6,024 nucleotides of DNA from Enterococcaceae bacterium (lineage in GTDB: Bacteria > Bacillota > Bacilli > Lactobacillales > Catellicoccaceae), in contig JASLFJ010000059.1 of the NCBI GenBank assembly GCA_030150665.1, positions 1 to 6,024 on the forward strand, read 5' to 3'. Below are positions 1 to 5,421 of this stretch, one piece after another (position 1 is the first letter of the stretch; the number at the start of each line of letters is the position of its first letter). Position numbers and translations under genes: made by a program. The notes beneath the pieces were generated by a model. That model was not told the DNA's origin. It saw nothing but the letters and a program-made list of their open reading frames with translations, and ran no database searches.

Positions 1-659
1 ATCCCTTTTAATCCTTTAGATTCATCATCTTTATCAATTAAATCAGCATATCCTATCAAATAAGAAGCAAATACCCCATTAGGATAAATTCTTGCAGGAT
101 GAGATTGAAAATAGATCCCTGTAATCTGTTCTTTATCTAAAGCCTCTTCAATTTTATTTTTTGTCTCTAAACTAATTTCTTTACCTTTAACACCAAAAGC
201 TACTTCTTTTAATGGATCGCCTAGTTCATTCGTTGTTTGTGTCAGCTGTTGCGTCGCATAAGACTTGCTCATCCCCGTATATTCATTTAAAATCTTAGCA
301 ATTTTAGCAATGTCTTGTTCATGAACAAATAACTCCTTATCTCCTTGAACATAGTTTTCATCTAATACTGCATATACTGAATAAGAAGTCGCATCTTCTG
401 CAATAGAATTCCCGTGTCTATCTAAAATAGAGCCACGTTTAGCTGGAACAATACTTGTGCCTTGAAAGTGATTTTGTGTTTTTTTATCTAAGGACACATC
501 ACCTACTTTACCCACCGAAATAATATAAATAAATCGAAATGAAAAAACACTAAATATAAAAATCGTAAAAAAGAATAGAATTCTAGCAACTTTTTTACGA
601 TTAGCTGTAGGATTTTTTGCTTCAAAAAATTTTTTCCATTGATTATTTTTCTTATCCAT
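1..659 (-). CDS. pbpX: Class B penicillin-binding protein 2x-type, septal transpeptidase (N-terminal part)
   Basis: This is the N-terminal 219 residues of a PBP2x-type D,D-transpeptidase, which crosslinks septal peptidoglycan outside the membrane with FtsW and FtsL. The left window edge cuts off the rest, so the transpeptidase domain is not visible. Seen here: a short basic cytoplasmic start (MDKKNNQWKK), one hydrophobic membrane anchor at about residues 24-48, then the class B dimerisation domain. That domain has the hallmark RGSILDRHGNSIAED at 75-89 and ARIYPNGVFASYLIGY at 189-204. The ATG at 657-659 shares one base with the ftsL stop codon (TAATG). The nearest Shine-Dalgarno match, AAGGA at 673-677, is 13 bases away, so translation is probably coupled to ftsL. 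Gene order rsmH-ftsL-pbp supports the Gram-positive divisome assignment. The exact name (pbpX, pbpC, pbpB) varies between genera. Confidence 0.92.
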   Translation of the reverse strand, partial: MDKKNNQWKKFFEAKNPTANRKKVARILFFFTIFIFSVFSFRFIYIISVGKVGDVSLDKKTQNHFQGTSIVPAKRGSILDRHGNSIAEDATSYSVYAVLDENYVQGDKELFVHEQDIAKIAKILNEYTGMSKSYATQQLTQTTNELGDPLKEVAFGVKGKEISLETKNKIEEALDKEQITGIYFQSHPARIYPNGVFASYLIGYADLIDKDDESKGLKG

Positions 660-1099
660 TATTGACCCACATTCCTTACATTATCATCATTTGCTGTAAG
701 ACCTGCTTCTTCTGCAATTTTTTTAATACGTTCAGCACGTGATAATTCATTTTTTTCTTGTTCAAGTTGAGAAATACCTTCTTTATTTACTTCTATCTTT
801 TGCTGAATAGCTGTAATATTTTCAGAGACTCGTGTTATTTTCGTAGATACTTGAACCGTTAATACAGCAAAAAACAATAGTACCAGAATTAAAACACCTA
901 CTAATATCTTTTCTGATAAAGAGATTTTAGCAAGCTTATTTTTAGATATGGTTTGTAGTGTTTCATTTTGTATTATAGGAGACGACTCAGATATAGATGA
1001 TGACTCATCTTCAAAATCTTGTTCCGAAACAAAATCATAACCTTCTTCAAGATCTTGTTCTTCATCATAGGGTTTATATTCTTCTTTTAATTGTTCCAT
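659..1099 (-). CDS. ftsL: Cell division protein FtsL
   Basis: FtsL is a small bitopic divisome protein that pairs with DivIC/FtsB and helps recruit and activate the septal synthase. The 146-residue product has the expected layout: a cytoplasmic tail (1-64), one transmembrane helix (about 65-85, rich in V, L, I and F), and a short extracellular coiled coil (about 86-122). It ends in the typical segment NELSRAERIKKIAEEAGL (117-134) followed by NVRNVG. The first 40 residues are strikingly acidic, with 16 Asp/Glu against 2 Lys. The ATG lies 14 bases after the rsmH stop, with a purine-rich AAGGAAGGG ribosome site in the gap. The stop overlaps the following pbp start by one base. The assignment rests on size, topology, the C-terminal motif and gene order, since FtsL sequences diverge quickly. 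Confidence 0.93.
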   Translation of the reverse strand: MEQLKEEYKPYDEEQDLEEGYDFVSEQDFEDESSSISESSPIIQNETLQTISKNKLAKISLSEKILVGVLILVLLFFAVLTVQVSTKITRVSENITAIQQKIEVNKEGISQLEQEKNELSRAERIKKIAEEAGLTANDDNVRNVGQ

Positions 1100-1113
1100 A
1101 CCGAACCCTTCCT

Positions 1114-2067
1114 TTAACTGGTCATTTTTTGTACAATACGCAACTTAGCACTTCGAGATCTAGGATTGCACCTTATTTCTTCTTCTGTTGGTGCTATTGG
1201 TTTTTTAGTTACAAGCCTTAATCTAGGTAAATGCGACTCAGGAATAATTGGTAATCCTGGAGGAGTCTCTTTAGGCGTGCTTTCAGAACGAAACATTTGT
1301 TTTACAAGACGATCTTCTAAAGAGTGAAAAGTAATTACACTTAAATAACCTCCTGGAGCAAGTAAATCTATGGCTTGTTCTAAAGAATCTTCAAGCACTG
1401 CTAATTCTTGATTGACTTCAATACGAATAGCCTGAAAGACACGTTTAGCAGGATGTCCACCTGTTCTTCGTGCACGTGCAGGAATACCAATTTTAATAAG
1501 ATCAACAAGCTCTTGAGTGGTCTTAATAGGTCGATGTGCTCGCTCACGTTCAATCGCTCTTGCAATTGACTTGGCATATTTTTCCTCACCATACCTTGTA
1601 AAGATACGGACAAGCGCCTCATAGGAATAAGTATTTACAACATCTTCTGCGGAAAATGATTGATCTTGATTCATACGCATATCTAATGGTGCATCTTGAT
1701 GATAGCTAAAACCCCGCATCGCTTCATCTAACTGCGGCGATGAAACTCCAAGATCATAAACAATACCTTGAACTTGATAGACTCCGTACTGAGCTAAAGC
1801 ATCTGTTAATGTAACAAAATTATCTTGAATTAATGTAACTTGATTTTTTTCTATATAAGGGCTTAATACATCTCTTGCATGTTCAATCGCATGATGATCT
1901 TGATCAAATGCATATAGATGTCCTTGCTCATTTAATTGTTTTAAAATTGCCTGGCTATGCCCAGTACCGCCTAAAGTACAATCCACATAAATTCCATCTG
2001 GAATAATATGTAAGCCATCTACAGCCTCTTCTAACAATACTGTTTTATGATAAAATTGATCTGTCAT
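1114..2067 (-). CDS. rsmH: 16S rRNA (cytosine(1402)-N(4))-methyltransferase RsmH (MraW)
   Basis: RsmH uses S-adenosylmethionine to methylate N4 of C1402 in 16S rRNA, in the decoding centre of the small subunit. The 317-residue product has the usual length and all family blocks. These are HKTVLLEEAVDGL at 7-19, the SAM-binding VDCTLGGTGHS at 28-38, DLGVSSPQLD at 105-114, HPAKRVFQAIRIEVN at 205-219, FHSLEDR at 247-253, and the C-terminal NPRSRSAKLR at 301-310. The ATG at 2065-2067 is preceded by AAAGGA (2075-2080) with 7-base spacing, which fixes the start. It is the first gene of the dcw operon here and is followed 14 bases later by ftsL. In most enterococci, lactobacilli and bacilli mraZ precedes it; none is present here. 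Its promoter must lie in the 126 bases upstream, because a terminator closes the preceding gene. Confidence 0.98.
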   Translation of the reverse strand: MTDQFYHKTVLLEEAVDGLHIIPDGIYVDCTLGGTGHSQAILKQLNEQGHLYAFDQDHHAIEHARDVLSPYIEKNQVTLIQDNFVTLTDALAQYGVYQVQGIVYDLGVSSPQLDEAMRGFSYHQDAPLDMRMNQDQSFSAEDVVNTYSYEALVRIFTRYGEEKYAKSIARAIERERAHRPIKTTQELVDLIKIGIPARARRTGGHPAKRVFQAIRIEVNQELAVLEDSLEQAIDLLAPGGYLSVITFHSLEDRLVKQMFRSESTPKETPPGLPIIPESHLPRLRLVTKKPIAPTEEEIRCNPRSRSAKLRIVQKMTS

Positions 2068-2074
2068 TCAACTT

Positions 2075-2080
2075 TCCTTT
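2075..2080 (-). promoter_or_regulatory. Ribosome binding site of rsmH
   Basis: The minus strand reads AAAGGA, 7 bases before the rsmH ATG. This supports the start at 2067 and makes rsmH the first translated gene of its transcript. Confidence 0.75.
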
Positions 2081-2120
2081 CTCATTTACAGTTATAAAGG
2101 TTAACCGAATCGTTTTACCT

Positions 2121-2151
2121 TTAGTCTACCATAAAGGCTGTTATTCTACCA
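2121..2151 (-). repeat. Imperfect tandem 11-base repeat upstream of rsmH, 20-base period
   Basis: On the minus strand TGGTAGAATAA (2141-2151) and TGGTAGACTAA (2121-2131) differ at one base and are spaced exactly 20 bases start to start, about two helical turns. The spacing would put two copies of a bound protein on the same DNA face. Alternatively, each copy contains a TGG-TAGAAT or TGG-TAGACT element that resembles an extended -10 box, so the pair may be two staggered promoters. CCTTTA (2118-2123) and TAAAGG (2132-2137) form a further 6-base inverted repeat around the 2121-2131 copy. The repeat is seen directly; its function is not known. Confidence 0.5.
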
Positions 2152-2169
2152 CTTAAATTTTTGATACAA
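2143..2169 (-). promoter_or_regulatory. Candidate promoter of the rsmH-ftsL-pbpX operon
   Basis: A terminator ends the upstream gene, so rsmH needs its own promoter. The best candidate has an extended -10, TGG-TAGAAT (TAGAAT at 2143-2148), with a weak -35 TTGTAT at 2164-2169 and a short 15-base spacer. That -35 would overlap the terminator's T tract. A second possible -10, TATAAC at 2091-2096, has no convincing -35. The choice between them is uncertain. Confidence 0.35.
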
Positions 2170-2193
2170 AAAAACAGAACACATTGTGTTCTG
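2164..2193 (-). terminator. Rho-independent terminator after the DUF3397 gene
   Basis: The minus strand carries a perfect 8-base-pair hairpin, CAGAACAC with GTGTTCTG around a 3-base loop (2175-2193), followed directly by seven T (2168-2174). The hairpin begins at the base next to the DUF3397 stop codon (2194-2196). It separates this gene from rsmH, so the two are not a simple single operon. Confidence 0.88.
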
Positions 2194-2562
2194 CTAACTG
2201 GTAAACAATTCCCATAACAAAAATAAAATAAGAACAAGATAACTGATGATTTGAAATACAAAAATTAATCGCCAATACATTTTCAAAAACTTTTTATAAT
2301 CAATATACTGAAAAAAATAGGCTTGACCAATAGTAATAATCATCCCCATTAACATCATTGAAAGCAGCATATAAGGAATTAAGGAGTGTTGATAAAGCAT
2401 AACTGATAAATAATGTAACCCGATAAATAAAAAAGGAACCATTACATCAACAACTTTAATCTGTCTTTTTTTAAAAAAAGGAATCAATAATACCATTCTT
2501 CCTAATAATGCTAAAAGTATCGGATAAATAAGCCAAAATACTAAGGCAAGATTACGGCTCAT
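2194..2562 (-). CDS. DUF3397-type integral membrane protein, function unknown
   Basis: This is a 122-residue, very hydrophobic protein with about four membrane helices (near residues 6-30, 38-56, 61-84 and 98-120) and short basic loops such as KKRQ (31-34) and YKKF (89-92). Size, topology and location just upstream of the mraW cluster match the DUF3397 family of Lactobacillales, whose role is not established. That assignment is by pattern and context, not by a profile search. I chose the ATG at 2560-2562, 8 bases after the AAAGGAG site. An in-frame TTG immediately before it (2563-2565) is an alternative that would add one residue. The gene has its own likely promoter in the divergent region and ends at a terminator, so it may be a single-gene transcript. 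Its usual neighbour mraZ is missing. Confidence 0.85.
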   Translation of the reverse strand: MSRNLALVFWLIYPILLALLGRMVLLIPFFKKRQIKVVDVMVPFLFIGLHYLSVMLYQHSLIPYMLLSMMLMGMIITIGQAYFFQYIDYKKFLKMYWRLIFVFQIISYLVLILFLLWELFTS

Positions 2563-2612
2563 CAAAACAACTCCTTTCTAAATAAAAAATCCTACTTTTT
2601 AAAAATTTACAG

Positions 2613-2641
2613 ACTATATCTTGAAAAAGACTCTCGAACAA
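2613..2641 (-). promoter_or_regulatory. Candidate promoter of the DUF3397 gene
   Basis: The minus strand has TTGTTC (2636-2641), a 17-base spacer and TATAGT (2613-2618, five of six -10 consensus bases). Transcription would start near 2606, about 45 bases before the ATG. It overlaps the opposing promoter proposed for the DUF4044 gene. Confidence 0.5.
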
Positions 2642-2649
2642 GGTAAACT
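2621..2649 (+). promoter_or_regulatory. Candidate promoter of the DUF4044 gene
   Basis: The plus strand has TTGAAA (2621-2626), a 17-base spacer and TAAACT (2644-2649, four of six consensus bases). Transcription would start near 2656, leaving a leader of about 45 bases. A dyad, GTAAAC (2643-2648) and GTTTAC (2658-2663) with a 9-base gap, covers the -10 and the expected start, so it could be an operator. That last point is inference. Confidence 0.45.
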
Positions 2650-2689
2650 TAAATTATGTTTACATAGAACACTGGAAAAATAGATTGAT

Positions 2690-2695
2690 AGGAGG
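2690..2695 (+). promoter_or_regulatory. Shine-Dalgarno site fixing the GTG start of the DUF4044 gene
   Basis: A perfect AGGAGG sits 7 bases before the GTG at 2703. The TTG at 2701 is out of frame and soon reaches a stop. The in-frame ATG at 2739 is too far from this site, so the site decides for GTG. Confidence 0.85.
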
Positions 2696-2702
2696 AGCTT
2701 TT

Positions 2703-2858
2703 GTGTCCCAAAAAGACTCACAAAAAGATAAAAAAATAATGAATCAAAAAGAAGAACGTAAGTTCAATCGGATCACTAAAATAGTTGTCTACATTATGAT
2801 TCTTGCAATCATCGCTGGAATTGCACTCCCTGTATTTATGCAACTACTTAGCAAATAA
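2703..2858 (+). CDS. DUF4044-type small single-pass membrane protein, function unknown
   Basis: This is a 51-residue open frame starting with GTG, with a perfect AGGAGG 7 bases upstream. Residues 1-24 are polar and Lys/Gln/Asp-rich (MSQKDSQKDKK, then NQKEERKFNR). One hydrophobic helix follows at about 26-49 (ITKIVVYIMILAIIAGIALP), and the protein ends LLSK. Size, a charged start ending in an RKFNRITK-like motif, and a single helix match the DUF4044 family of small proteins in Lactobacillales. No function is known to me; a C-terminal anchor near the division genes is suggestive only. It is the only plus-strand gene, divergent from the DUF3397 gene and convergent with recN. It has its own promoter candidate and a strong terminator, so it is probably monocistronic. 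Confidence 0.85.
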   Translation: MSQKDSQKDKKIMNQKEERKFNRITKIVVYIMILAIIAGIALPVFMQLLSK

Positions 2859-2869
2859 CGCAACAGATG

Positions 2870-2903
2870 AAAACCGTCCTAAATCTTTAGGGACGGTTTT
2901 TTT
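2870..2903 (+). terminator. Terminator of the DUF4044 gene, probably also acting on recN
   Basis: AAAACCGTCC (2870-2879) pairs perfectly over 10 bases with GGACGGTTTT (2891-2900), followed by a T run to 2903. Inner bases TAAA and TTTA can extend the stem past one bulged G. On the minus strand the same hairpin is followed by TTTTC, a weaker T tract, so it may also stop recN transcripts. The recN stop codon and last four codons lie inside the hairpin. Confidence 0.88.
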
Positions 2904-4590
2904 GATGATATAACTGAGCAAGCTCTAATAACTCTTGAGCATTTGTTTTTGTAACGGTTGTAATTGAACTTCCTGAGATCATACGTGCAATTTCTTCAAC
3001 ACGTTCTTGTTGTGACAATATATCAACGCGCGTTTGAGTGCGCTCATCTTGTACTTCTTTATAAATAAAGTAATGATGATCTGCAATAGCTGCTAATTGT
3101 GGTAAGTGAGTAATACAAATCACTTGTGTATTTTGCGATAGCTCATATAACAACTCTGCCATTTTTTGCGCAATGTTACCACTGACTCCTGTGTCTATCT
3201 CATCAAAAATCATAAGCGGTTGAGTTGCCTCATTCAAGGCACTAATCATTTTAAATGCAAGTGTAATCCGTGATAATTCTCCGCCTGAAGCTACTTTATT
3301 TAATAACTGCAGAGTTTCTCCTGGATTTGCTGACCAATAAAAAGCAACTTCATCCATTCCTGAAGCTGTTAAGTGATCTAACATAGTCACTTGAATTTCT
3401 AAACGCGCCTTATCTAAAGCTAAATCATCTAATATTGCTTTTAATTGTTGTTCTAATTGACACGCAATATTCAAACGAACATCATGCAGCTGATAAGCAT
3501 AGTGTTTAGCTTCTTGTTCAACCTTGATCAGTGTCTCTTCTAATTGCTGTTCATCTTGATCTTGTGATACTAACATCTCAAGCTCTTCAGATATTTTTTG
3601 ATAATAACTTAAAATACTGGAAATATCTGGACCATATTTTTTCTTTAATTGTTGAATTAAATAAAGACGCTCTTCTACATAGTGTTGCCGTTCTTCATCA
3701 ATATCTAATTGGTCAAACTGTTGTTGTACTAACGATAACGCTTCTTGTAAGGAAAAATAGCTTGTTTGAATTAACTCATTCAACTGTCCGTAACTAATAT
3801 CTACAGAAGCTATAGTTTCACTAGACTGCATCAACGAACCTACTTGATCTAATAATCCTGATTGCACTTCACTACCTTCTAAACTCTGGTAAATGAGCTG
3901 AAGAGTTTGATAAATTTGGTCAAAATATTTCCATTTTTCCCGTTCTTCTTCTAATTGTACTTCTTCATCAGGTACCAGTTCGGCTGCTTCAATTTCTTGA
4001 GTTTGAAACCGCAACATATCAATTCTTTGCGCTATATGTTGTGTGTTATCACGGTAATATTGCCATTGTTTTCGCTTTTTTTGATAATGTTGATAATACT
4101 GTTGATAATCATAAAGAACTGTTTTTAACGCATCCATACCTAATTCATCTAAAAGGGCTAAATGCGTCTCTTGTTGTCGTAACAGATGATGATCATGTTG
4201 TCCATGAATATCAATCAAATAACTACCAATTTGTTTTAAGACTTTAAGAGTTACCAATTGTCCATTTACACGACATACCGTTTTGCCAGATTGATGGATG
4301 CTTCTTTGTAACAATAAATGATCATCATCTACTTCTATCTCTTGATCAATAAGATAGGATTTTAAATCTTCATACTTTTCAATATGAAATAAAGCACGCA
4401 ACACACATTTATCAGCACCTGTGCGAATATACTGAACAGAACCCCGCTGACCACTTAATAAATTCAGCGCATCAATTAACATGGACTTTCCAGCCCCTGT
4501 TTCTCCTGTTAACACTGTCATACCACGATCAAAAGTTAAATCTAGTGTTGAGATTAATACAAAATCACGAATAGATAATTCTTGTAACAT
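2887..4590 (-). CDS. recN: DNA repair protein RecN
   Basis: RecN is an SMC-like ATPase that acts early at DNA double-strand breaks in recombinational repair, associated with the nucleoid. The 567-residue product is full length. Its ATP-binding head is split: Walker A GETGAGKS at 29-36 and the DIHGQHDHHLL block at 127-137 in the N-terminal half. The signature ASGGELSR is at 434-441, Walker B LMIFDEIDTGVSG at 459-471 and the THLPQ switch at 494-498. Between them lie two Glu/Gln/Lys-rich coiled-coil stretches (about 150-225 and 300-390). The ATG at 4588-4590 follows a GAGGG site (4597-4601) in the 12-base gap after tlyA, so the two are co-transcribed. In most Firmicutes argR/ahrC lies in that gap; here it is absent. 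The last codons overlap a terminator hairpin. Confidence 0.98.
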   Translation of the reverse strand: MLQELSIRDFVLISTLDLTFDRGMTVLTGETGAGKSMLIDALNLLSGQRGSVQYIRTGADKCVLRALFHIEKYEDLKSYLIDQEIEVDDDHLLLQRSIHQSGKTVCRVNGQLVTLKVLKQIGSYLIDIHGQHDHHLLRQQETHLALLDELGMDALKTVLYDYQQYYQHYQKKRKQWQYYRDNTQHIAQRIDMLRFQTQEIEAAELVPDEEVQLEEEREKWKYFDQIYQTLQLIYQSLEGSEVQSGLLDQVGSLMQSSETIASVDISYGQLNELIQTSYFSLQEALSLVQQQFDQLDIDEERQHYVEERLYLIQQLKKKYGPDISSILSYYQKISEELEMLVSQDQDEQQLEETLIKVEQEAKHYAYQLHDVRLNIACQLEQQLKAILDDLALDKARLEIQVTMLDHLTASGMDEVAFYWSANPGETLQLLNKVASGGELSRITLAFKMISALNEATQPLMIFDEIDTGVSGNIAQKMAELLYELSQNTQVICITHLPQLAAIADHHYFIYKEVQDERTQTRVDILSQQERVEEIARMISGSSITTVTKTNAQELLELAQLYHQKNRP

Positions 4591-4602
4591 AACTTTCCCT
4601 CA

Positions 4603-5421
4603 CTAATGTAGTAGTGTTTGATGTGCTTGTTGAACAGTATCAAGAATTAAAGAGGATAAATCTTGGATAGATTCAGAAGCATCACCCCAAGAAAAATAAA
4701 CTAAAAATTCAATATTCCCTTCTCCTCCAGTAATCGGTGAAAAAGATAATCCTTTAATGACAAATCCTTCTTGTTGCATAAAAAATAAAAGATCTAAAAG
4801 AACACGTTCATGAACATTGCTATCACGAACAATCCCTTTCTTCCCTACATATTCCTTACCTGCTTCAAATTGTGGCTTAATTAAAGCAACGCCTGATCCT
4901 TGCTTTGCACATACCCGAAATAATACAGGTAAAATCAATTTTAAAGAAATAAATGAAACATCAATTGTGACAAATGAAGGTTGACACCCCTTAAAATCTT
5001 CTGCTGTTGCATATCTAAAATTCATTCGCTCCATCACAACCACTCTAGGGTCTTGTCTTAATTTCCAAGCGAGTTGATTATACCCTACATCTACCGCATA
5101 ACTTTGTTTTGCTCCGTGTTGTAACACAACATCAGTAAAACCTCCTGTAGAGGCTCCAATATCTAAAACACATACATCTTGAACAGAAATTTGAAATGTT
5201 TTTAATGCTTTTTCTAATTTTAATCCACCTCGAGAAACATAAGGTAGCGTTTGTCCTTTACAATACAATTGTGTTTCTGTACTAATTTTTTCTCCGGGTT
5301 TATCATAACGAACTTCTTGATCATCATAAACAATACCCGCCATGATGCCCCGTTTAGCTTGTTCTCTACTGGAGAATAGTCCTTGTTGTACAGCTAAAAC
5401 ATCAACACGTTCTTTTTTCAT
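4603..5421 (-). CDS. tlyA: TlyA family rRNA 2'-O-methyltransferase (hemolysin A family name)
   Basis: TlyA proteins add a 2'-O-methyl group to rRNA; in mycobacteria the targets are 23S C1920 and, in some members, 16S C1409. Which site applies here cannot be read from the sequence. The 272-residue product has an N-terminal S4 RNA-binding domain (about 1-60), a YVSRGG linker (61-66) and an FtsJ-like methyltransferase domain. The SAM loop is VLDIGASTGGFTD (85-97). The residues in place of the K-D-K-E catalytic set appear to be K68, D154 (in VTIDVSF), K182 (in IKPQFE) and E238. 'Hemolysin' is a historical label, not a shown activity. The ATG overlaps the ispA stop in an ATGA junction, with AAAGGAG just upstream inside ispA, so translation is coupled. 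recN follows after 12 bases. Confidence 0.95.
   Translation of the reverse strand: MKKERVDVLAVQQGLFSSREQAKRGIMAGIVYDDQEVRYDKPGEKISTETQLYCKGQTLPYVSRGGLKLEKALKTFQISVQDVCVLDIGASTGGFTDVVLQHGAKQSYAVDVGYNQLAWKLRQDPRVVVMERMNFRYATAEDFKGCQPSFVTIDVSFISLKLILPVLFRVCAKQGSGVALIKPQFEAGKEYVGKKGIVRDSNVHERVLLDLLFFMQQEGFVIKGLSFSPITGGEGNIEFLVYFSWGDASESIQDLSSLILDTVQQAHQTLLH

Noticed and set aside
997..1221. 74-codon plus-strand frame, and a 73-codon minus frame at 1401-1622
   Set aside because: The first is antisense across the ftsL/rsmH junction and the second is an alternate frame within rsmH. Both overlap well-supported genes.
2068..2160. Remnant mraZ or MraZ operator
   Set aside because: No MraZ-like peptide is found in any frame, and no run of TGGGN5 repeats is present. 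Only the TGGTAGA pair is seen, which differs in sequence and spacing.
2659..2686. Alternative plus promoter TTTACA-16-TAGATT
   Set aside because: Transcription would begin at about the AGGAGG site, leaving it in or before the first bases of the message. The TTGAAA-17-TAAACT candidate is better placed.
3531..3797. 88-codon plus-strand open frame (also one at 4041-4247)
   Set aside because: Both are antisense to recN coiled-coil regions, where repetitive Gln/Glu/Leu codons keep the opposite strand open. No supporting ribosome site or motif was seen.
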